Shown here piece by piece: positions 1 through 6,608 of a stretch of 27,459 bases of DNA. Numbering within the stretch: position 1 is the first letter of the stretch; every line of letters starts with the position of its first letter. This DNA is from an uncultured Oscillospiraceae bacterium. Lineage in GTDB: Bacteria > Bacillota > Clostridia > Oscillospirales > Oscillospiraceae. Under the pieces are notes generated by a model. That model was not told where the DNA came from and did no database searches. It saw only the letters and a list, made by a program, of their open reading frames with translations. The position numbers and the translations under genes are program-made. The stretch covers positions 1 to 27,459 of the forward strand of contig CAQCFX010000003.1 in assembly GCA_948766235.1 (NCBI GenBank), given 5' to 3'.

Positions 1-1
1 G

Positions 2-2626
2 GCGGGGCTGCTGTCCTATCTGCGGCTGCGCCGCCGGCTGTTTGACGCCATCCGGGCCAGAGACGGCGCCTGGGAGCATCCCGCGGTGGACTCTCCCTTT
101 ATTCTGGGGCTGTTCCGGCCCAGGATATACCTGCCGATAGGGCTGGTGGGCAGGCCGAGGGAATTCATTTTGTGCCATGAGCGGGCCCATCTGCGGCGGC
201 TGGACCATATTGTCAAACCCGTATGCTGGGTGGCGCTGGCGCTGCACTGGTTCAACCCCATGGTGTGGGCGGCGTACATTCTCATGAGCCGGGACATTGA
301 GGCCGCCTGTGACGAGGCGGTGATTCGCCAACTGGGCAGCGCGGTGAAGGCGGACTACTCCAAAACGCTGCTGGCCCTGGCCACCGGCGGGCGGATTCCC
401 GCGCCCTGCCCCCTGGCCTTTGACGAGGGGGACGCCAAGGGGCGGATTAAAAACGTGCTGCGCTACCGCCGCCCCGCCCTGTGGATTATTGTGGTGAGCG
501 TGCTGGCCGTGGCGCTGGCGGCGGTGTGCCTGCTCACCGACCCGGTGGACGCCAACGCTCCGGACGGCGGCCCGGACGCGGACGCCAGCGCCTCGCCCTC
601 CCAATATCCGGACGAGGACGGCATTCTCGACCCCTGGATGCGGGACGTGCTCAGCGGGGAGGGGATGTTCTCTGTGAACGGGGCGGCGCTGGATATCGGC
701 CGGCTGGCCCAGGCGTTTTATGGCGGCAGCCAGGACGCCCCTTCCGTCACCCTGTCCCGCTTCGCCGTGATTGACCTGGACCGGGACGGCGTCAACGAGC
801 TGGTGGTGTGGCCCAGCATAGACGGGGACGACTCGGTGGAGCAGGTGTCCGTGGTGGGCTATCTCATTCTGCGCCGGCAGGGGGACGAGGTGCTGGGCTA
901 TCAGCCAGGTTTCCGCACCTTTGCCTACTTAAAGGAGGACGGCACCTTCCACTGGAGCGGCAGCGCCTTCAACTGGGGCTACGGCGCCATGCGCTTCACC
1001 GAGGACGGCTTTACGGTGGACGACGTGACCTGGTGCGAGGTGCAGGACCCTGAGGAGAACAGCAGGTACTTTGTGGACCGCCTGCGGGCGGAGGAGGAGG
1101 AATTCTTCTCCGCCGTGCAGGCCCAGGACGACAAGCCGGACGTGCAGTGGTATCTCTACCACTACCAAAACCCCATGGTCACGGACATCGCCCTGCCCAT
1201 CCCTCTGGACGAGTACGACCTGTCCATCCCCGTGCCCGATTTCCTGGGCACGGAGCAGCAGCTGCTCTACCGCCAGGCCTTCGCCATGTACGGCCACATC
1301 TTCGGGGCCAGCACCGAGAGCGTGGACGAGTGGCCCGCGGCCTACGGCTTCCAGCCGGGGGAGATTGTGGAGCGCAACGGGATGCAGTACACCCCTTCCA
1401 CGGGGCGGTACGGCCGGTGGGAGGATTTTGAGGAGGCGGTGCTGTCCGTGTTCACCCCCCGCCTTTGGGCCCAGCGCAACTCCTGGGGGGAGGGCGTTCC
1501 CGTCTATACCGACATTGACGGCAGGCTGTACTACATCGCCGCCGCCCGGGGCAGCTACGGCTACAACGACAATTTCCCCGTCACCTTCAAGCTGACCCGG
1601 CGCACCGACGACGAGATTGTCTTTGTCATGACCGGCTACTACTCCGAGCCCTATCCCCGGGAGGGGGAGAGCTTTGAGGAGCGGGACGCCCGGCTGGCGG
1701 CGGACTACGAGTATTCCATCGACTTCCCCATGCGCCTGGTGAAGACGGAGAACGGCTGGCGGTTTGACGAGTTCTACTGCGCCTACACCGACAACGCCGT
1801 GCCCCCCTTCAGCGGCCGCAAGGTGCCCAATATGCTCACCACCCAGCCCGCCGGGGAGGAGCCGTACAACGGCTGGCTGCTGGCGGCCACCCAGCAGTGG
1901 GAGCAGGAGGCGGGCGCGGACTACATCGAGCTGCGCCAGACAGGGGAGCAGCTGAGCCTGACGTGGGGGGAGGAGAGTTACCCCATCACGGAGGACGCCA
2001 GCGTGGACCAGGCGGGCCGGCACCGAATCGACATGGCCTGCGCGGACTACGACGGCGACGGCGACACCGAGGTGGTGCTGAACTATCACAACTATAACCG
2101 GGGCAGTTGGTCCATTGTGGTTCTGTACGACAGGTCGGGCGGCCGGCTGCTGCGCAGCCAGGTGGACACCAACGATCTGGCGGAGGCCTTTGAGCAGAAC
2201 ACCGTGGCGGCCTACAACCGGAACAGCCGCACCCTCACCGTCACCTACTCCCACGCGAAGGGACACATGGACGATGCGGACTACGACCGCCGCCTGATTA
2301 CCGGCAGCTGCGTGCTGCCCGAGGGCTTTTTTACGGGACGGGAGGAGCTTCAGGACGCCAACCTGTGCCCTTGGGTCTACTCTGCGGGGGTGTCCTCCAG
2401 GATGGAGTACAGCGACTCCGCTCAGGTAACTGGCAAACTGTATTATGTGGCCAGCTTTTATCTGGCGGACGACAGTCTGCGGGGGAAGACCGTGCGCGAG
2501 ATGCAGGACGCTGAGTATATGGTGGAAAAGCGCGTGGGCGCCATGACCTTCGCCCTGGAGTACGACGGGGCGGGCTTCACGGTGACGGCGGCGGACGCGC
2601 TGGAGCTGGAATACCCCCAGCCTTGA
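2..2626 (+). CDS. BlaR1/MecR1-type M56 membrane metalloprotease with a large atypical sensor domain (5' end outside window)
   Basis: The reading frame is open from base 2, so the N-terminus and early membrane helices lie outside the window. The zinc protease motif HERAH is encoded at 176-190, followed by a hydrophobic stretch with FNPMVW and the downstream ligand region EAACDEAV, as in the M56 (BlaR1/MecR1) family, which senses an external signal and cleaves a cytoplasmic repressor. A last membrane helix (ALWIIVVSVLAVALAAVCLL) sits at about residues 158-178 of the visible part. Roughly 690 residues follow, presumably outside the cell. I found no obvious penicillin-binding SxxK motif there. 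Instead two DxDxDG segments appear (near 773 and 2045), resembling calcium-binding FG-GAP/VCBS repeats, so the ligand is probably not a beta-lactam. A partner BlaI-type repressor, if any, would lie upstream of the window. Family call firm, ligand unknown. Confidence 0.85.
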   Translation, partial: AGLLSYLRLRRRLFDAIRARDGAWEHPAVDSPFILGLFRPRIYLPIGLVGRPREFILCHERAHLRRLDHIVKPVCWVALALHWFNPMVWAAYILMSRDIEAACDEAVIRQLGSAVKADYSKTLLALATGGRIPAPCPLAFDEGDAKGRIKNVLRYRRPALWIIVVSVLAVALAAVCLLTDPVDANAPDGGPDADASASPSQYPDEDGILDPWMRDVLSGEGMFSVNGAALDIGRLAQAFYGGSQDAPSVTLSRFAVIDLDRDGVNELVVWPSIDGDDSVEQVSVVGYLILRRQGDEVLGYQPGFRTFAYLKEDGTFHWSGSAFNWGYGAMRFTEDGFTVDDVTWCEVQDPEENSRYFVDRLRAEEEEFFSAVQAQDDKPDVQWYLYHYQNPMVTDIALPIPLDEYDLSIPVPDFLGTEQQLLYRQAFAMYGHIFGASTESVDEWPAAYGFQPGEIVERNGMQYTPSTGRYGRWEDFEEAVLSVFTPRLWAQRNSWGEGVPVYTDIDGRLYYIAAARGSYGYNDNFPVTFKLTRRTDDEIVFVMTGYYSEPYPREGESFEERDARLAADYEYSIDFPMRLVKTENGWRFDEFYCAYTDNAVPPFSGRKVPNMLTTQPAGEEPYNGWLLAATQQWEQEAGADYIELRQTGEQLSLTWGEESYPITEDASVDQAGRHRIDMACADYDGDGDTEVVLNYHNYNRGSWSIVVLYDRSGGRLLRSQVDTNDLAEAFEQNTVAAYNRNSRTLTVTYSHAKGHMDDADYDRRLITGSCVLPEGFFTGREELQDANLCPWVYSAGVSSRMEYSDSAQVTGKLYYVASFYLADDSLRGKTVREMQDAEYMVEKRVGAMTFALEYDGAGFTVTAADALELEYPQP

Positions 2627-2636
2627 CGAAACAGGA

Positions 2637-2667
2637 AACGGGAGCGCCCCGCCGGGGCGCTCCCGTT
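2637..2667 (+). terminator. GC-rich hairpin terminator after the M56 protease gene
   Basis: A perfect 14-bp inverted repeat (2637-2650 with 2654-2667, three-base loop) begins 10 bases after the stop codon. Only two T bases end the stem and no longer T run follows, so it could be a weak intrinsic terminator or an mRNA-protecting hairpin. Confidence 0.7.
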
Positions 2668-2745
2668 CGGCGTTGTCCATAAGCGGGGCGGCGGCCGGCC
2701 GGGCCGGATTTGTAGGAGTGCCAAATTTCAGAAATCCATTTCCTT

Positions 2746-2768
2746 TTGGGGGAGAGCTGTGCTATACT
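2746..2768 (+). promoter_or_regulatory. Candidate extended -10 promoter for ychF
   Basis: TATACT at 2763-2768 is preceded by TG one base upstream (2760-2761), giving an extended -10 element. No good -35 sits at the usual distance, which is typical of extended -10 promoters. It lies about 40 bases before the ychF start. Confidence 0.5.
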
Positions 2769-2809
2769 GTTCCTATACGCGGAATTTACAAAAGGAGCTG
2801 TGGAATATT

Positions 2810-3907
2810 ATGAAACTGGGAATCGTGGGTCTGCCCAACGTGGGCAAATCCACCCTGTTCAACGCCATCACCAACGCCGGCGCGGAGAGCGCCAACTACC
2901 CCTTCTGCACCATCGACCCCAACGTGGGCATGGTGGCCGTGCCGGACAGCCGTCTGGACTGGCTCAGCGACTTCTACAAGCCCAAGAAGACCACCCCCGC
3001 CGTGGTGGAGTTTGTGGACATCGCCGGACTGGTGAAGGGGGCCAGCCGGGGGGAGGGCCTGGGCAACAAGTTTTTGGCCAACATCCGGGAGTGCGCCGCC
3101 ATTGTCCACGTGGTGCGCTGCTTTGACGATGAGAACGTCATCCACGTGGAGGGCTCCACCGACCCCATCCGGGACATGGACATCATCGACCTGGAGCTCA
3201 TCATGGCGGACGTGGAGATGGCCGACCGGCGCATTGACAAGGCCCGCAAGGCCGCCAAGGCGGACAAGAAGTTCAACCACGAGGCCGAGGTGTTCGAGGG
3301 CCTGCGGGACTGGCTCAACGACGGAAAGTCCGCCCGGTCCTATCTGGCGGAGGTGGACGAGGAGGACGCTGCCCTCATCGCCACCAGCGAGCTGCTCTCG
3401 CTGAAGCCCGTCATTTACGCCGCCAACCTGGATGAGGACGGTTTTTCCGACCCCTCCGGCGTGCCCTACTACGGCCAGGTGTCGGAGCGGGCGGCGGCTG
3501 AGGGCGCCCAAGTAATTCCCGTGTGCGCCAAGCTGGAGGCGGAGATTGCCGAGCTGCCGGCGGAGGAAAAGGCCATGTTTCTGGAGGATTTGGGTATTGC
3601 CGAGTCCGGCCTGGACCGGCTCATCCGCGCCAGCTACACCCTGCTGGGGCTGATCTCCTTCCTCACCAGCGGGGAGGACGAGTGCAGGGCCTGGACCATC
3701 ACCCGGGGCACCCGCGCGCCCCAGGCGGCGGGCAAGATTCATACCGATTTTGAGCGGGGCTTCATCCGGGCGGAGACGGTGGCCTTTGAGGATTTAAAGG
3801 CCTGCGGCTCCATGGCCGCCGCCCGGGAGAAGGGGCTCATCCGCTCCGAGGGCAAGGAATATGTGGTGCAGGACGGGGATATCATCCTGTTCCGGTTTAA
3901 CGTGTGA
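2810..3907 (+). CDS. ychF: Redox-regulated ATPase/GTPase YchF (OLA1 family)
   Basis: The 365-residue product has the usual YchF length. It carries the P-loop GLPNVGKST near the N-terminus, the switch II motif DIAGLVKGAS with the following GEGLGN, and a C-terminal TGS-like region (IHTDFERGFIRAETV). YchF is an Obg-related P-loop NTPase that binds ribosomes, prefers ATP in characterised homologues and is linked to stress responses. The chosen ATG follows AGGAG at 2793-2797 and gives the conserved MKLGIVGLPN start; an in-frame start further upstream would add non-conserved residues. The gene stands alone between its own promoter and a bidirectional terminator, converging on dinB. Confidence 0.96.
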   Translation: MKLGIVGLPNVGKSTLFNAITNAGAESANYPFCTIDPNVGMVAVPDSRLDWLSDFYKPKKTTPAVVEFVDIAGLVKGASRGEGLGNKFLANIRECAAIVHVVRCFDDENVIHVEGSTDPIRDMDIIDLELIMADVEMADRRIDKARKAAKADKKFNHEAEVFEGLRDWLNDGKSARSYLAEVDEEDAALIATSELLSLKPVIYAANLDEDGFSDPSGVPYYGQVSERAAAEGAQVIPVCAKLEAEIAELPAEEKAMFLEDLGIAESGLDRLIRASYTLLGLISFLTSGEDECRAWTITRGTRAPQAAGKIHTDFERGFIRAETVAFEDLKACGSMAAAREKGLIRSEGKEYVVQDGDIILFRFNV

Positions 3908-3924
3908 TATAGTCAGCACACTTG

Positions 3925-3960
3925 AAAAAAGGCGGGCGCTTTTGGAAGCGTCCGCCTTTT
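3925..3960. terminator. Bidirectional terminator between convergent ychF and dinB
   Basis: Inverted repeat GGCGGGCGCTT / AAGCGTCCGCC (one G-T wobble) with a four-base loop, flanked by A6 on the left and T4 on the right, so each strand ends in a T run after the stem. The dinB stop codon (3959-3961) touches the hairpin edge. Confidence 0.85.
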
Positions 3961-5188
3961 AAAAGGGCACATCGCCGTCATCGGTCTCCTGCGTTCGCCC
4001 GGGGGCCAGGGCGGCCACGGTGACGGCGTCTCGGCCGTACTTGGCCCGGATGGCGTCCATGGTGCGCTCCAGCGTTTCCACCCGCTGCCGCTTTTGGGGC
4101 GCGGCGGACTGGAACAGGTCCAGCTGCTCCGCCGCCTCCCCTTCGGGAATCAGGTTGTGGGCGGTGAGGGTGAGCGCCCGGATGGGCGCGCCCGATTTCC
4201 AGCTGTGCTCCAGAATGTCCATGGCGGCGCGGGAGAGCTCCCGGGCGGTGCTGGTGGGGACGGGCAGGGGCTGCTGGCGGCAGATATCCTTGAAATTGGG
4301 GTCCCGAATGGTTACCTGGAGGGTGGCCGCCTTCAGGCCGTGCCGGCGCAGGCGGATGGCCACCTGGTCGGCCAGCATGGCCACTCCCCGGCGCACCTCG
4401 TCCCGGCGGGTGAGGTTGCGGGGAAAGGTTTCGCCATTGCCCACGGATTTGGGGGGCGTATAGGTCCCCGCCGGGGCCACGGGGCTGTTCTCCAGGCCGT
4501 TGGCGTAGTTCCACAGCTGGCCGCCCTGCTTGCCCAGCAGCTCCACCAGGGCCAGGCGGTCAAAGGCGGCCAGATCGCCGATGGTGGCCACGCCGTACTG
4601 CCCCAGCACCTTGGCCGCCGCCCGGCCCACGTACAAAAGGTCGGTGACAGGCAGGGGCCAGACAATTTGCCGGAAGTTGTCCACGGTAATGACGGTGGTG
4701 GCGTCCGGCTTTTTGTAGTCGCTGCCCAGCTTGGCGAATACCTTATTAAAGGATACCCCCACGGATATGGTCAGCCCCAGCTCGCTGCGCACTGTGTTTC
4801 GGATGCGGTCGGCCAGGGCGCGGGGGTCGCCGCCGAACAGGTGGAGGGTGTGGGTCACGTCCAGCCAGCTCTCGTCAATGCCGAAGGGCTCGATGAGGTC
4901 AGTGAAGCGGTCATAGATGGCGTTCACCTTTTTGGAGTATTCCCGGTACAGGTCGTGATGGGCGGGGAGGAGCACCAGGTCTGGGCACTTCTGCCGGGCC
5001 TGCCAGATGGTTTCCGCCGTGCGCACGCCCAGCTTTTTGGCGGGCTCGTTTTTGGCCAGAATAATGCCGTGGCGGCTGCCGGGGTCGCCGCATACTGCCG
5101 TTGGGACCGCCCGCAGCTGGGGACGAGACAGCAGCTCCACCGAGCAGTAAAAGCTGTTGCAGTCGCAGTGATAGATGACCCGGTCCAT
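3959..5188 (-). CDS. dinB: DNA polymerase IV (Y-family translesion polymerase)
   Basis: This 409-residue protein carries the Y-family signatures: the N-terminal DCNSFYCSVE block with metal-binding Asp9, FGIDES with Asp105-Glu106, and SVGVSFNKVFAKLGSDYKKP in the palm. A beta-clamp binding motif, QLDLF, lies at residues 355-359. Pol IV copies past damaged template bases with low fidelity. The chosen ATG at 5188 is preceded on its strand by a GGGGGGA ribosome binding site about seven bases away and gives the conserved MDRVIYHCD start; an in-frame upstream start would fall between the promoter -10 and the RBS. A near-consensus promoter overlaps a LexA-type box, so SOS induction is likely. It appears monocistronic. 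Confidence 0.95.
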   Translation of the reverse strand: MDRVIYHCDCNSFYCSVELLSRPQLRAVPTAVCGDPGSRHGIILAKNEPAKKLGVRTAETIWQARQKCPDLVLLPAHHDLYREYSKKVNAIYDRFTDLIEPFGIDESWLDVTHTLHLFGGDPRALADRIRNTVRSELGLTISVGVSFNKVFAKLGSDYKKPDATTVITVDNFRQIVWPLPVTDLLYVGRAAAKVLGQYGVATIGDLAAFDRLALVELLGKQGGQLWNYANGLENSPVAPAGTYTPPKSVGNGETFPRNLTRRDEVRRGVAMLADQVAIRLRRHGLKAATLQVTIRDPNFKDICRQQPLPVPTSTARELSRAAMDILEHSWKSGAPIRALTLTAHNLIPEGEAAEQLDLFQSAAPQKRQRVETLERTMDAIRAKYGRDAVTVAALAPGRTQETDDGDVPF

Positions 5189-5210
5189 GGCGCGTCCCCC
5201 CTTTGGGGAT

Positions 5211-5239
5211 AGTATACACCATTGGTTTGCATATGTCAA
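5211..5239 (-). promoter_or_regulatory. Sigma-A promoter of dinB
   Basis: On the minus strand TTGACA (5234-5239) and TATACT (5211-5216) are separated by exactly 17 bases. This near-consensus promoter lies 22 bases before the dinB start codon. Confidence 0.88.
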
Positions 5240-5250
5240 ACGTTCGTTCC
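5237..5250 (-). promoter_or_regulatory. Candidate LexA (SOS) box over the dinB -35 element
   Basis: The minus strand reads GAACGAACGTTT at 5238-5249, an exact fit to the Gram-positive SOS core GAAC-RNRY-GTTY. It overlaps the first bases of the -35 hexamer, where LexA binding would block polymerase. The site, its position and the DNA-damage polymerase downstream all agree. Confidence 0.75.
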
Positions 5251-5263
5251 AAAAATTCCTTGC

Positions 5264-5298
5264 ATAAAAACGGCCCCCTCCGCGTTTGCAGAGGGGGC
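5264..5298 (-). terminator. Intrinsic terminator of the cysteine-rich protein gene
   Basis: On the minus strand GCCCCCTC (5291-5298) pairs with GAGGGGGC (5273-5280); the stem is followed by CG and TTTTTAT. It lies just after the stop codon of the cysteine-rich gene and before the dinB promoter, isolating the two genes. Confidence 0.8.
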
Positions 5299-5308
5299 GT
5301 GAATCGGT

Positions 5309-6262
5309 TCACCCAATGAACTGCACGCTGTTGACGCACACGAAGTACAGCCGGTTGTCGGTGTCGTTGGACAGCACCAGCACGTTGCCCACGGTGCCCA
5401 GCAGGGTGACGTCCCGGAGCATCAGCAGACCCGCCGCCAGAGATACCCGGCGGCTCAGGTTGTTCCGGGCCAGGGTGTCCAGCAGGCCGGCCGCGCAGCA
5501 GCAGTCCCGCTCGTCGCAGGCACAGAAGCACTGGTCCTGGTCGCAGAAGGCGCCGCAGGGGTTGAGCCGCTGGGACAGCCGCTGGCGCAGGCAGCGGAAG
5601 TTCCGCGCCGTCACCTCCTCGGCGCTCCACTCGCCCTCGGCGCAGGCCTTCGCGCCCTGGATAACCACCGCGTCCAGCTGGCACACAGACACCTGGGTGG
5701 CGGTAAAGTCACAGTCTTTCTTCCCTGTGGTGTGCAGCTCCGCCTCGATGTCCAGCAGGTCGCGGTTGCAGGGCGCGAAGCGCTTGAAGCTGCCCGACAG
5801 GGTTCCCAGGTTGTCGCTCGCCCCGCCGGAGCAGGGCGGGCGGTGTCTGCCCTCGGCCTCCGCCTCGGTTTCGGCGCGGGGGCCATGGCCGGAGTGCTTC
5901 CCGCAGTGCAGGGCCGCTCCCGCCGAGTAGGTATTGGTGATGAAGGCGGAGGCGTTAAAGTCCAGCAGGCTGGAAATCTGCTCGTCGCACAAAAGGCCCA
6001 GGGCCGCCCGGAAGCCCTGCTTGCAGCAGCAGCCCTCCTCCACCTGGGGCGGCTGGGGGGCGGGAGCCGGGGCGGGACGGCAGCAGCAAATCATCTGCTG
6101 ACAGGATTCCAGGCCCTGGCCGCAGCTGTCGCCGCGGCAGTCGGAGCAGCCGCAGCTGGACTGGCAGGGCTGGGGGCCGGGTTGATGGCAGGTCCCGGCG
6201 GCGAACTCCTCTGCGGACATGGCTGTGCCCGCAGAGGGTCCGTTCCAATAGAATTGACTCAT
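5309..6262 (-). CDS. Cysteine-rich protein of unknown function
   Basis: I do not recognise a characterised family for this 317-residue protein. The N-terminal 80 residues are rich in cysteine (CGCSDCRGDSCG, ICCCRP, GCCCKQ) separated by a proline/alanine linker (RPAPAPAPQPP). Next comes a segment FRAALGLLCDEQISSLLDFNASAFIT that has the look of a conserved domain, then a central cysteine- and alanine-containing part, and a C-terminal beta-like segment ending VCVNSVQFIG. There is no signal peptide or clear membrane helix. The ATG follows AAAGGAG eight bases upstream; an upstream in-frame extension lacks an RBS. The gene is flanked by its own hairpin leader and terminator, so it is probably monocistronic. 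Cysteine-rich spore-coat-like or metal-binding roles are possible, but the sequence does not prove either. Confidence 0.8.
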   Translation of the reverse strand: MSQFYWNGPSAGTAMSAEEFAAGTCHQPGPQPCQSSCGCSDCRGDSCGQGLESCQQMICCCRPAPAPAPQPPQVEEGCCCKQGFRAALGLLCDEQISSLLDFNASAFITNTYSAGAALHCGKHSGHGPRAETEAEAEGRHRPPCSGGASDNLGTLSGSFKRFAPCNRDLLDIEAELHTTGKKDCDFTATQVSVCQLDAVVIQGAKACAEGEWSAEEVTARNFRCLRQRLSQRLNPCGAFCDQDQCFCACDERDCCCAAGLLDTLARNNLSRRVSLAAGLLMLRDVTLLGTVGNVLVLSNDTDNRLYFVCVNSVQFIG

Positions 6263-6278
6263 GAGTACGCTCCTTTCA

Positions 6279-6322
6279 CCGGCCCCGGTCCAGGAGGGTC
6301 CCGCAGCCTCCGCCGGGGCCGG
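6279..6322 (-). other. Strong hairpin in the leader of the cysteine-rich gene
   Basis: The 10-base arms CCGGCCCCGG (6279-6288) and CCGGGGCCGG (6313-6322) pair perfectly, and an inner GGAGG/CCTCC pair can extend the stem. On the minus-strand transcript the hairpin ends just before the AAAGGAG ribosome binding site. There is no T run, so it is more likely an mRNA-stability or translation element than a terminator. Confidence 0.6.
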
Positions 6323-6441
6323 AGTCGGGCGCGGGGGTACGGGCGCAGTACCCGCCTGGGTGCATTCCAGTCTATGTGAGCGGGCGCAAAGCGGACACAA
6401 ACGCCCCAATTTGTTGTGCCGCAAGGGCTTGAAAAGAGTGG

Positions 6442-6499
6442 ACACAATATTTGCGAAATGTGGCTGGGATATCTTGACACGGACCACAAGATATAGTAT
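6442..6499 (+). promoter_or_regulatory. Candidate tandem NrdR boxes upstream of nrdD
   Basis: Compared with the NrdR consensus ACACWATATNTWGTGT, the right-hand site at 6484-6499 agrees at 12 of 15 informative positions and the left-hand site at 6442-6457 has a perfect first half-site (ACACAATAT) but a poor second half. The starts are 42 bases apart, close to four helical turns, as expected for paired NrdR sites. The right box overlaps the promoter spacer and -10. NrdR represses ribonucleotide reductase genes when dATP is plentiful. Confidence 0.55.
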
Positions 6500-6502
6500 C
6501 AT
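6474..6502 (+). promoter_or_regulatory. Sigma-A promoter of the nrdD operon
   Basis: Consensus TTGACA (6474-6479) and TATCAT (6497-6502) with a 17-base spacer. Transcription would start near 6509, leaving a leader of about 100 bases in which I see no recognised riboswitch. Confidence 0.82.
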
Positions 6503-6608
6503 GATGGAGCGCCCCTCGCTGAAGCCTGCGTCTGCGCCGGGTCGGGGGGTTCAGCTTTTGGCCCGTTTGCGCAACAGAAAGACGTATGATTGAGAAGGGA
6601 GCCTACCA

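Noticed and set aside
929..2680. Long minus-strand open frame of 583 codons
   Set aside because: It lies opposite the M56 protease gene, is rich in the residues expected from antisense GC-rich codons and shows no domain.
4094..5212. Long plus-strand open frame opposite dinB
   Set aside because: Antisense shadow of a conserved polymerase gene, with no RBS and no recognisable domain.
6509..6608. Possible riboswitch in the nrdD leader
   Set aside because: The 100-base leader shows no cobalamin or other riboswitch signature that I can recognise.
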